Below, piece after piece: positions 32,580-40,914 of a stretch of DNA of 64,000 bases. The position numbers and the translations under genes are program-made. Source of the DNA: Spirosoma sordidisoli (GTDB lineage: Bacteria; Bacteroidota; Bacteroidia; Cytophagales; Spirosomataceae); NCBI RefSeq assembly GCF_004138325.1, contig NZ_SBLB01000015.1:1-64000 (forward strand), written 5' to 3'. Under the pieces are notes generated by a model. The model did not search any database, had not been told where the DNA came from, and worked only from the letters and a program-made list of their open reading frames with translations. How positions within the stretch are numbered: the first letter of the stretch is position 1; every line of letters begins with the position of its first letter.

Positions 32580-34175
32580 TTAGAATGGGGTCTCCTGGCT
32601 GGGGTCGGCGTTGCCGAAGTTGGAGAGATTGTTCGCCTTGCTCTTGAAGACGCTGCCGCCGGCAGGGGGCATTCCGGGTGCGTCGAAACTGCTCAGTCCG
32701 TTTACCTCAGGGGCAAAGCCCTGCGCCTGAACGGGCTCGAAATACGTATCGAGATCGCAGAATTTGGTGTATTTATTGATGAATCGAAGTTGAATCGTGT
32801 CGAGCGAACCGCTTCGGTTTTTGGCAATGATTACTTCGCCGATGCCCTGGGTAGAGTTTCCGTTTTCGTCGGCCGTGATGTTGTAATACTCGGGTCGGTA
32901 CAGGAAGCATACCATGTCTGCATCCTGCTCAATAGATCCTGATTCACGAAGGTCAGACAGCTGTGGTTTTTTATCGCCACCGCGGGTTTCAACGGCCCGG
33001 CTCAGCTGCGAAAGCGCAATAACCGGAACGTTGAGTTCCTTGGCCAGATTCTTCAACGCCCGCGAAATCGACGCAATTTCCTGTTCGCGGTTACCACCCC
33101 CGCGACCGCTCGTATCGCCCGACATCAGCTGGAGGTAGTCGATAACGACCATCTGAATGTCGTGCTGGGCTTTCAGACGTCTGCACTTGGCCCGTAGTTC
33201 CAGGATCGACAAAGCCGGCGTATCATCAATAAAGATAGGAGCCTCGGTCAGCCGCTGAATTTTGTGGTGCAGCTGGGTCCACTCGTGCGGAGCGAGCGTC
33301 CCTTTCCGGATTTTCTCGGAATCGATCTCGGCTTCGGCCGAGATAAGTCGGTTAACCAGCTGTACCGACGACATCTCCAGCGAGAAGATGGCTACCGGTT
33401 TACCGTGGTCGACGGCGGCATTGCGCAGGGCACTCACCACAAAAGCGGTTTTACCCATGGCAGGCCGGGCCGCCAGAATAATGAGTTCGGTAGGTTGCCA
33501 GCCCGACGTAACGCGGTCGAGGTTGGTAAAGCCCGACGGAACGCCGGTCAGACCTTCCTGGTTTTTCTTGGTTTCCAGTTCGTTCAGGGCCATCCGAACG
33601 ATGGTACTCATGTCGGCGTAGTTCTTCTTGATGTTCGATTCCGAAATCTTGAAGAGCGATTGTTCCGTACGGTCGAGGAGTTCGAATACGTCGGTCGTGT
33701 CCTCATACGCGTCGCGCAGAATCGTCGACGACATGGCAATCAGCGCCCGTTTCAGGGCCTGCTCCGAAATAATCCGGGCGTGGTACTCGATATTGGCGGC
33801 CGAGTTGACCCGGAACGTCAGCTCCGATACGAAGCCGCCCCCGCCTACCAGTTCAATCTCGCCTGTCTTCCGCAGCTGCTGCGTAACCGTCAGCAGATCG
33901 ATCGGGTCGGAGTTGCCAAACAACGTCAGTATGGCATTGTATATACGCTGGTGAGCCTCCTTGTAAAACGTTTCGGGCTTCAGGATATCAACAACGGAGG
34001 AGAGCGCGTCTTTCTCGATCATGAGCGCCCCGAGTACGGCCTCTTCCAGATCGAGCGCTTGAGGGGGGAGTTTGCCGAGACCGGTATCCAGCCAGGCGTT
34101 TCCGGCCTGCTGACGGCCACCGGCAAAGGCTGACGGCTTTCTAAGATGTTGGTTTGGGCGTGCGTTATTCTCCAT
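32580..34175 (-). CDS. dnaB: Replicative DNA helicase DnaB
   Basis: Hexameric helicase that unwinds DNA ahead of the replisome. About 531 residues from the ATG at 34173-34175; the twelve further in-frame codons upstream (MWVHVCVNLQYV) do not look like a DnaB start. The N-terminal primase-interacting domain (DLEEAVLGALMIEKDALSSV) is followed by the RecA-like core with Walker A (ARPAMGKTAF), Walker B (MVVIDYLQLM), LSQLSRAVE and the arginine-finger region RESGSIEQDADMV. The C terminus has a Gly/Pro-rich tail. Divergent from phoH. Confidence 0.96.
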   Translation of the reverse strand: MENNARPNQHLRKPSAFAGGRQQAGNAWLDTGLGKLPPQALDLEEAVLGALMIEKDALSSVVDILKPETFYKEAHQRIYNAILTLFGNSDPIDLLTVTQQLRKTGEIELVGGGGFVSELTFRVNSAANIEYHARIISEQALKRALIAMSSTILRDAYEDTTDVFELLDRTEQSLFKISESNIKKNYADMSTIVRMALNELETKKNQEGLTGVPSGFTNLDRVTSGWQPTELIILAARPAMGKTAFVVSALRNAAVDHGKPVAIFSLEMSSVQLVNRLISAEAEIDSEKIRKGTLAPHEWTQLHHKIQRLTEAPIFIDDTPALSILELRAKCRRLKAQHDIQMVVIDYLQLMSGDTSGRGGGNREQEIASISRALKNLAKELNVPVIALSQLSRAVETRGGDKKPQLSDLRESGSIEQDADMVCFLYRPEYYNITADENGNSTQGIGEVIIAKNRSGSLDTIQLRFINKYTKFCDLDTYFEPVQAQGFAPEVNGLSSFDAPGMPPAGGSVFKSKANNLSNFGNADPSQETPF

Positions 34176-34477
34176 GACGTACTGCAAGTTTACGCAAACA
34201 TGTACCCACAAGGCAAATCCAATCGTATACGCGTATAGGCCTGTCAGCTAAAAAACAACGCGTAACATTCTGGTAATGTTGACGCTACTGTACGAAAAAA
34301 AAGTTGGTGTTTTTTTGCAACGCTGGCAGAGCCTCTGGGCGTATAGGATCTTTGACAGGGAAAGGTCGTTGATGATCAGATAAATAGCAAATTATTTCAA
34401 CAAAAAGGCTTTTTTGTTCAAAAAACACAGGGCAGATAAGATTGCTGGGCAAGCGAATAATTTTTTGCAAAAAGTTG
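34176..34477. other. Divergent control region of dnaB and phoH
   Basis: About 300 bp of AT-rich DNA with a perfect 12-bp palindrome (TATACGCGTATA, 34226-34237) and an AT-rich 8-bp hairpin (34399-34418). A promoter for phoH lies at its right edge. No full promoter for dnaB was found. Confidence 0.55.
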
Positions 34478-34507
34478 TTGTATAGGGGAAGAAATCGCTT
34501 ACTTTTC
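34478..34507 (+). promoter_or_regulatory. phoH promoter
   Basis: TTG at 34478-34480, 19 bp spacing, then TACTTTTC at 34500-34507 (seven of eight matches to TAnnTTTG). The phoH start codon is 28 bp downstream. Confidence 0.65.
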
Positions 34508-34535
34508 GGAATCACACGCTAATCCTATTCATCGT

Positions 34536-35495
34536 TTGGTCGAAAAAGTTATCACCCTCGACAACATCTCGCTCATCGACTTTCTGGGCGTAGAGAACCA
34601 CAACATCCGGGAAGTGGCTGCGGCCTTCCCGATGAGCAAAATCATTTCGCGCGGAAACGAAATTCGCATAAAAGGCACAACGCCCGAAATCAGCCGTATC
34701 AGTACTATTCTGGATTCGCTCATGGAACATTACCAGAAATACGGCAAAATCACCCACGAGAACGTTCAGAATTACATCAGCCATAGCGGTCAGCCCGTTA
34801 GTGGAGCCAGCGCACCAGTAGTGCCCGACGATGATGAAGTCATCGTATATGGGAACAAAGGCGTGGTGGTTCGGGCGCGTACCGACAACCAGAAACGACT
34901 GGTAGAGGCCGCCGAGAAACACGATCTGGTGTTTGCCATTGGGCCAGCCGGTACGGGTAAGACCTATACGGCGGTGGCTATTGCGGTGCGGGCGCTCAAG
35001 AACAAGGAAGTTAAGAAAATTATCATCACCCGGCCCGCCGTAGAAGCCGGTGAAAATCTGGGCTTTCTGCCGGGCGACCTGAAGGAGAAAATCGACCCGT
35101 ACCTGCGTCCGATCTATGATGCGCTCGACGATATGATTCCGGCCGAAAAGCTGAAATTTTACGAAGAGAACCGGATCATCGAAATTGCTCCGCTGGCCTA
35201 CATGCGGGGGCGAACGCTGAATAATGCCTTCATTCTGCTTGACGAAGCGCAAAACACAACGTCGATGCAGATGAAGATGTTTCTGACGCGGATGGGCCCA
35301 ACCTCAAAAGCCATCATCACCGGCGACCGGTCGCAGATCGACTTGCCCAATAAGCAGAAGTCAGGACTAATCGAGTCGGTCGATATCTTAAAAAACATCA
35401 AGGGTATCGCCTTCGTTGAACTGGATGGCCGCGATGTGGTACGGCACCGGCTCGTTCGGGAAATTATTACAGCATATGATAAAGCTGGGCAATAA
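34536..35495 (+). CDS. phoH: PhoH-family ATPase
   Basis: PhoH-like P-loop protein of 319 residues. The N-terminal about 110 residues form a KH-like domain (NIREVAAAFP, EIRIKGTTPEISRI). The ATPase core has Walker A GPAGTGKTYTA (about 140), Walker B ILLDEAQNTTSMQM (about 243-256) and the ITGDRSQIDLP segment. PhoH proteins are associated with RNA metabolism and phosphate or stress response. The start appears to be TTG at 34536: homologous N termini begin about here and no ATG lies between the promoter and the fold. The M43 protease gene follows 13 bp after the stop. Confidence 0.9.
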   Translation: MVEKVITLDNISLIDFLGVENHNIREVAAAFPMSKIISRGNEIRIKGTTPEISRISTILDSLMEHYQKYGKITHENVQNYISHSGQPVSGASAPVVPDDDEVIVYGNKGVVVRARTDNQKRLVEAAEKHDLVFAIGPAGTGKTYTAVAIAVRALKNKEVKKIIITRPAVEAGENLGFLPGDLKEKIDPYLRPIYDALDDMIPAEKLKFYEENRIIEIAPLAYMRGRTLNNAFILLDEAQNTTSMQMKMFLTRMGPTSKAIITGDRSQIDLPNKQKSGLIESVDILKNIKGIAFVELDGRDVVRHRLVREIITAYDKAGQ

Positions 35496-35508
35496 CTGCC
35501 AATCAGGC

Positions 35509-36852
35509 ATGTGGAGAACCGGGCGGCTTTGGCTGACCGGTTCTTTTGTGTGTTTACTGGCTGTATCCGGGCAGGCTCAGGTACCAGCCACACTTCTGGC
35601 CGAAGAGCCGGCGCCCAATCGCTGCGGGGTGGTTGAACATGAACGAATACTACAGCAGCGCCACCCCGGCCGGCTCCGGCAGCTCAACGAATTGAACCGC
35701 CAGCTCGAGCTGGCGGCTGCGAACGGACGAATGCTGCGGGCTGCGGCCGATGATCAGGTTCTTCGGATTCCGGTCGTGGTACATGTCGTTCACAGCACCG
35801 CTTCGAATGAGATTGGCGGACCAACGAATGTCAATATTTCTGACGAGCAAATCGTCTCGCAGATTCAGGTGCTGAACGAAGATTACCGGCGCAAATCGGG
35901 CACCAACGGTTTCAACACCAACCCGATAGGCGCCGATGCGAAGATCGAGTTTTTCCTGGCTGCGACCGACCCCAGCGGCAATCCGACAAACGGCATAACG
36001 CGGCATTACTACCCACAAAAGACCTCGTTCAGCGTTGCCGACGGGTCGGGTGATGATATTCTGCTTTCGCAGATTGCCTACTGGCCCAGCGATCGGTACC
36101 TGAATATCTGGGTTACCCGGGTGAACTCGTACCTGGGGTATACGCAGTTTCCGACCTCGGCGGATACGCTCAGCGGGTTGCCCTTCGATGCGAGTGAATT
36201 TACGGATGGGTCGATTATCGACTACCGCTACTTCGGGCGCCAGCTCGGTTCGGTTCGGGACCCTACTTACTCGCTCGGTCGGACTGCCACGCACGAGATA
36301 GGTCACTGGCTGGGGTTGATTCATACCTGGGGCGACGGGAATGGCTGCGCCGAAGATTACGTAGGTGATACGCCCCCCACGCTGGCCCCCAACCAGACCC
36401 GGCAATGCCGCGAAACGTTTTCGAACTGCACGGGCCGGGGACCCACCCGCGACCAGACCGAGAACTACCTGGATTACTCGCCCGATGCCTGTATGAACCT
36501 GTTCACGGTTGGTCAGGTAGCCCGAATGCGTACCGTGCTGGCCCTTAGTCCCCGGCGGGCCCGCCTGATCCGGGCGGCCAATTCGCCCATTACCGAATCA
36601 GAGTCACTGGCCGTTACGGTGTATCCGAATCCGACCCAGAGTGACCCGGCCGTTGAAGTGCGGCTGAAAGGAATACAGTCTTTTTCGGTCGATCTGTTCG
36701 ACGCCACTGGCAAGCACGTTCGTAACGTAAATTACACTGACTCGCCCAGCACGCTGGTATCGCTGCCGGTGAGTGGTCTGAAGTCCGGCATGTACATTGT
36801 GCGCGTCAAAACCGCCGATGAAATAGTGAGCAAACGCCTGCTGTTACAATAA
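35509..36852 (+). CDS. Secreted M43 (pappalysin-type) zinc metalloprotease with T9SS sorting domain
   Basis: Extracellular endopeptidase, 447 residues from ATG 35509, with a signal peptide (GSFVCLLAVSGQAQ). The zinc site is HEIGHWLGLIH at residues 262-272 (HExxHxxGxxH), followed by the Met-turn-like DYSPDACMNLFT. The C-terminal about 80 residues (VTVYPNPTQSDPAVEV to KRLLLQ) are a type A type IX sorting domain with the usual YPNP start and G-Y/MYIVRV end. Export through the system that includes the PorQ-like protein at 9.3 kb is therefore expected. Upstream ATG codons lie inside phoH. Confidence 0.9.
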   Translation: MWRTGRLWLTGSFVCLLAVSGQAQVPATLLAEEPAPNRCGVVEHERILQQRHPGRLRQLNELNRQLELAAANGRMLRAAADDQVLRIPVVVHVVHSTASNEIGGPTNVNISDEQIVSQIQVLNEDYRRKSGTNGFNTNPIGADAKIEFFLAATDPSGNPTNGITRHYYPQKTSFSVADGSGDDILLSQIAYWPSDRYLNIWVTRVNSYLGYTQFPTSADTLSGLPFDASEFTDGSIIDYRYFGRQLGSVRDPTYSLGRTATHEIGHWLGLIHTWGDGNGCAEDYVGDTPPTLAPNQTRQCRETFSNCTGRGPTRDQTENYLDYSPDACMNLFTVGQVARMRTVLALSPRRARLIRAANSPITESESLAVTVYPNPTQSDPAVEVRLKGIQSFSVDLFDATGKHVRNVNYTDSPSTLVSLPVSGLKSGMYIVRVKTADEIVSKRLLLQ

Positions 36853-36895
36853 AGAAGGTCTGGCCCATCGGCCCGCGACCTAATATATTGCTGCT

Positions 36896-37348
36896 ATGAT
36901 ACAAGTTCTGCCTATTTCCAGCCCGGCTGATCTCGATACTGCCTTTGCCATTCGACGAACAGTTTTTGTCGAAGAACAGCGCGTTTCTGCCCGGGAAGAG
37001 TACGATGAATATGAAGAGTCAAGCCGCCATTTTCTGGCCCGAATCGATGGGGTGCCGGGCGGTACGGCCCGCTGGCGTCGCACCTCGTATGGCGTTAAGA
37101 TGGAGCGGTTTGCCGTGCTGAAAGAGTTTCGGCAACAGGGCGTAGGAAAAGCGCTCGTGCAGGCCGTTCTCGACGATGTCTTCAGCCAGCAGCCCGAACC
37201 TATCGAAAGCATCTATCTGCACGCTCAGTTGTCGGCTATGCCGCTCTACGCGGGTTTTGGCTTCGTTCCGGTGGGCCCCATGTTTGAGGAAGCCGGTATT
37301 CAGCATTATAAGATGGTACTGCCGGGTTCTGCTTACTCGAAGCAATGA
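36896..37348 (+). CDS. GNAT-family N-acetyltransferase
   Basis: A 150-residue acetyltransferase. Acetyl-CoA binding motif A is FAVLKEFRQQGVGKALVQAV (about 66-85), followed by a helix and the strand SIYLHAQLSAMPLYAGFGFV. The N terminus AIRRTVFVEEQRVSAREEYD resembles ElaA/YjcF-type proteins. The target is unknown. Its stop overlaps the comEC start by 4 bp, so the two are translated together. Confidence 0.88.
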   Translation: MIQVLPISSPADLDTAFAIRRTVFVEEQRVSAREEYDEYEESSRHFLARIDGVPGGTARWRRTSYGVKMERFAVLKEFRQQGVGKALVQAVLDDVFSQQPEPIESIYLHAQLSAMPLYAGFGFVPVGPMFEEAGIQHYKMVLPGSAYSKQ

Positions 37349-39489
37349 AAGGGTATCCGTTCGTTCGGTATGCGGCCGCGCTGGCAGCCGGGATCGTATT
37401 GTACGGACAATGGCCCAGCCTGATCTGGATACCCGCAGGCGCTGCAGTACTCGGCCTGGGCTTCTTCATCGGCTATTTTATTCGGTACAGAAACCAGGTA
37501 GTCAAACCCCTAGCGGCCGTGCAGGGGCTGGGCGGACTGCTGCTGCTGTTGGCGGCCGGCTGGTGCCTGACCTACGAGCGTACAGCCAGCAACCGGCCCG
37601 ACAACCTGCTTCACCTGACAGACACCCTGCAGGCCTATACGGGGGTAGTGACGGCCCAGCCCGAAGAGCGGGCGAAAACCTACCGGGTTGAACTGGCCAT
37701 TCGCCAGGGCCGCTGGCAAACCGGCTCCAACTCGGATCATCCGGCTACTGCCTGGCATCCGCTTAGCGGACGCGTCATCGTGTACATCGATAAAGCCATT
37801 GGTCAGATTCCCCGGTACGGGGAGTTATGGCTGGTTAATGGCTCGCCCCGCTCCATCGACCCGCCACTGAATCCGGGCGAGTTCGATTACAAAAGGTATC
37901 TGCACTACCGAAATATCTACCATCAGCAGTATCTGCGGCCGTTCCAGCGGCAGTTGATCGGGTACGATCCACCATCCCGCATCACAACCTGGGCCACGTC
38001 GATAAACCGACTGGCCGATGCAATCATTACCCGGCAGGTCGGGAACCGGGCTGAGTACAGCATCGTAAATGCCATGATCCTGGGGGTACGTGACGATCTG
38101 GACCCGGCGCTATATCGAGCCTATTCGGCCGCCGGGGCAGTGCATATTCTGTCGGTATCGGGTCTGCATGTCGGGATTCTGTTTACGGTGCTGACCTACC
38201 TGCTCAGCTTTCTCATCAGGCGCCCCCGCGGTAAACTCATCATGGCGGTTGTGCAGCTGATTATCCTGTGGTTCTACGCCCTCGTAACCGGCCTGTCGCC
38301 CCCGGTTCTGCGCTCGGCCGGTATGTTCTCGATGCTGATCGTAGCCAATGCCCTCGGCCGTCAGCAGCAGTTGCTGAACACCATGGGGGCATCGGCGTTT
38401 TTCATTCTTTGTTTTGACCCGTACGCCCTGTTTTCGGCGGGCTTCCAGCTGTCTAACCTGGCCGTAGCGGGTATCGGTTCCTGGCAGTCTACGCTGTCGC
38501 AGGCGCTTACGTTCCGGTATCGGTTCCTGAATAAATTGTGGGAGCTGACGGCGGTAGCGCTGGTAGCCCAGCTGATTACCTTTCCGCTGGGGGTATTCTA
38601 TTTTCATCAGTTTCCGACCTACTTTCTGCTGGCTAACCCGGCCGTTATGGGCTTATCGTTTTTGCTACTGCCCCTGGCCATGGCTACACTGGCGTTGGGC
38701 TGGGTACCGTATCTGAACGATCTGCTGGGCTGGCTGCTTCAGAAAACGGCCTGGCTACTTAACTGGGTGGTGGTGCAGACCGGTACGTTGCCCGGCGCTG
38801 TCTGGGATGGACTCTGGCTGTCAGCAGGCGGGATGTTGCTTACCTACGCGGTCATACTCGGGGCGGTGGCCCTGGTGCTGACCCGGCAGCGTGAGTATGC
38901 CTGGGCCACCTGCCTGGCTGCTTTTCTGCTGGGCGTCCTGATCGTCTGGGATGAGTATGAACAACGGCATCAGCAGACGCTGGCGGTTCATTTTCTGCCG
39001 CACCGTACGGCCGTAAGCCTGACCGCCGGCCACAAAAGCCTGCTCCTGACCGATCTGGATACTTCGGATACCCGGTCGTATGACTTTTACCTGAAAAATA
39101 CCTTTGGGCAGTGGGGCATCGGTCAGCTTAGCCTGCTCGACCTGCGTCAGTCCGGTGATTCCGCGCTGGCTGATTCGCCGATTCGGACCTTTTACCGACA
39201 TCGGGATTATATGCTGTGCGTCTGGCAGGGAAAAACCATTATGCTGGTCAACAAACTCAATAGGTACACGCACTGGCGGTTACCAGCCGTCGTCGACTAT
39301 TGTATCATCCGCCGGAATGCACTGCAGCACTGGGACGACCTGAAAGGTAGGATAGTAGCCCGGCATATTATTTTCGATGACTCCAACAAAACCCCGCTGA
39401 CCGATCGGCTGCTGGCCGAAGCGGATCAACGGGGGTTTGTCTGTTACTCGGTCCGGCAAATGGGTGCCTATGTGGCCGAGTTAAAGTAG
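37345..39489 (+). CDS. comEC: ComEC/Rec2-family DNA-uptake protein
   Basis: Inner-membrane channel protein for DNA uptake in competence, 714 residues, about ten hydrophobic helices. It has an N-terminal DUF4131 region (about 1-200), then the competence domain with HILSVSGLHVGILF, AQLITFPLGVFYFHQFPTYF and PVLRSAGMFSML. After the membrane region the C-terminal about 190 residues are a soluble domain without the HxHxDH motif of the metallo-beta-lactamase domain that many ComEC proteins carry. This is common in Bacteroidota. It begins inside the end of the GNAT gene (ATGA overlap). Confidence 0.9.
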   Translation: MKGYPFVRYAAALAAGIVLYGQWPSLIWIPAGAAVLGLGFFIGYFIRYRNQVVKPLAAVQGLGGLLLLLAAGWCLTYERTASNRPDNLLHLTDTLQAYTGVVTAQPEERAKTYRVELAIRQGRWQTGSNSDHPATAWHPLSGRVIVYIDKAIGQIPRYGELWLVNGSPRSIDPPLNPGEFDYKRYLHYRNIYHQQYLRPFQRQLIGYDPPSRITTWATSINRLADAIITRQVGNRAEYSIVNAMILGVRDDLDPALYRAYSAAGAVHILSVSGLHVGILFTVLTYLLSFLIRRPRGKLIMAVVQLIILWFYALVTGLSPPVLRSAGMFSMLIVANALGRQQQLLNTMGASAFFILCFDPYALFSAGFQLSNLAVAGIGSWQSTLSQALTFRYRFLNKLWELTAVALVAQLITFPLGVFYFHQFPTYFLLANPAVMGLSFLLLPLAMATLALGWVPYLNDLLGWLLQKTAWLLNWVVVQTGTLPGAVWDGLWLSAGGMLLTYAVILGAVALVLTRQREYAWATCLAAFLLGVLIVWDEYEQRHQQTLAVHFLPHRTAVSLTAGHKSLLLTDLDTSDTRSYDFYLKNTFGQWGIGQLSLLDLRQSGDSALADSPIRTFYRHRDYMLCVWQGKTIMLVNKLNRYTHWRLPAVVDYCIIRRNALQHWDDLKGRIVARHIIFDDSNKTPLTDRLLAEADQRGFVCYSVRQMGAYVAELK

Positions 39490-39491
39490 GG

Positions 39492-40028
39492 TTACTGCCT
39501 GGGCGACCCGGTTGAGTCGGGTCGGACGGCTGTACTTTTGGGGGCCGGTGGCCGGAAACCGCCGACCTCTTTCTGCATCGATTCTTTTTTAGCCTGATAG
39601 GTTGTCCACTGTTCGGGCGTCAGTAAGCCTTTGAGCTTATCTTCTTTCTCCTCGTTCAGCATCAGCATCATGTCCTGGATCTGCTTTCGGGTGTCTGCAG
39701 TCGGCTGGGTTCCCGTGCCAACAATATCCTTGATGGCGTCCTGCTGAATATCGGCGTACTCATTGTTGAGCTTCTTGACGGCCTTGGCCTGTTCTTTGTC
39801 GAGGCCCAGATTCTCTTTCAGCCATTTGGTTTCCTTATTGGCTATATCGCCCGCAATGTTCGGGATCTGGGGCCGCGAGGGGCCGCTGGCCTGGGGCGTC
39901 ATGCCCCGACCCATACCACCCCGACCCATGCCGTAACCAGAACCGGGGTAATACTGACTATAGCCGGCGCTAATGAAGAGGCAGTTCAGGGCCACCAGGG
40001 CAGTGAAAAAACGTGCCGTTGGGTTCAT
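39492..40028 (-). CDS. Secreted helical CpxP/Spy-like protein
   Basis: A 178-residue predicted periplasmic protein. A signal peptide (FFTALVALNCLFISAGYSQ) leads a Gly/Met/Arg-rich linker (GYGMGRGGMGRGM). The rest is mainly charged helix (KETKWLKENLGLDKEQAKAVKKL, LNEEKEDKLKGLLTPEQWTTYQAKKE), resembling the LTxxQ-type proteins that buffer envelope stress or bind metals. The C terminus is Pro/Arg/Ser-rich. It converges on comEC with only two bases between the stops, and is divergent from a TetR-type regulator. Confidence 0.65.
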   Translation of the reverse strand: MNPTARFFTALVALNCLFISAGYSQYYPGSGYGMGRGGMGRGMTPQASGPSRPQIPNIAGDIANKETKWLKENLGLDKEQAKAVKKLNNEYADIQQDAIKDIVGTGTQPTADTRKQIQDMMLMLNEEKEDKLKGLLTPEQWTTYQAKKESMQKEVGGFRPPAPKSTAVRPDSTGSPRQ

Positions 40029-40176
40029 AAATCGATTGCTGTTTAGTTCTTACCGAAATGAGAGTGCGAAGTACGGTAAAATTAGGCTGAACGCATCAGA
40101 AACGGACTAAAGATGAGTTGAAATACGGCCCCGTAATCGTAAAACTTTTCAGTCGTACAGACCGTTAGCTAAGTAT

Positions 40177-40857
40177 ATGGAAACGCTAGAAAAAATCCGT
40201 AAGGCGTACACCGAGTACGTTCTTGAAAACGGAAAACAACCCACCTCCGTCTTCCAGTTTGCTAAAAAACTGAAACTGGCCGAAACCGATTTTTACAACT
40301 ATTACGCATCGTTCGACGCCATCGAAGCCGACGTTTGGCTGGCATTTTTTCAGGATGCAAAGGCTACTGTCGAAGCCGATGATACCTATCAGGGTTACTC
40401 GGTTCGGGAAAAGCTGCTGGCCTTTTACTACACCTGGATCGAGCTGTTGAAAGCACAGCGTAGTTTCGTCACCTACAGCTATGCCCGGTTGCGGGAAGAA
40501 GGCGCGGCCGCATCGCCGATTGCCAAAGCCCGTATGCGGAGCAGTCAGCTAAAGACCAGCAGCCGCGTACTGCAGCCGTTTCGCGAAGCCTTCTTTGACT
40601 ACGCCCGCGACCTGCTGGCCGAGGGGCGTGAAAGTAAGGAGGTGGAGCCTCGTCCGTTTGTGACGGACCGTTACCCCAACGCCCTCTGGTCACAGACGCT
40701 GTTTCTGCTCGACTTCTGGGTGCGCGACGTGAGCCGGAATTTCGAAAAAACCGATACTGCCATCGAGAAAGCCGTCAACACCGCTTTCGACCTGATTGGC
40801 CGTTCTCCACTGGATACTCTATTCGATTTTGCCAAGTTTATCTATCAAAATAAATGA
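40177..40857 (+). CDS. TetR-family regulator linked to a UbiB-type kinase
   Basis: A 226-residue helical protein with a TetR-like N-terminal helix-turn-helix (TLEKIRKAYTEYVLENGK, TSVFQFAKKLKLAETDFYNY; about residues 2-48) and a long all-helical ligand-binding part (YTWIELLKAQRSFVTYSY, WSQTLFLLDFWVRDVS). The gene for an ABC1/UbiB-like kinase follows about 57 bp downstream, so this regulator probably controls it. The turn of the DNA-binding domain is less canonical than in TetR proper, hence the moderate confidence. Confidence 0.75.
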   Translation: METLEKIRKAYTEYVLENGKQPTSVFQFAKKLKLAETDFYNYYASFDAIEADVWLAFFQDAKATVEADDTYQGYSVREKLLAFYYTWIELLKAQRSFVTYSYARLREEGAAASPIAKARMRSSQLKTSSRVLQPFREAFFDYARDLLAEGRESKEVEPRPFVTDRYPNALWSQTLFLLDFWVRDVSRNFEKTDTAIEKAVNTAFDLIGRSPLDTLFDFAKFIYQNK

Positions 40858-40914
40858 GTGAAGGGGTGGGCGAGGTGAGGAGGGCCTGTGTAGCAGGTAC
40901 TCTTTTGCTTGTCC

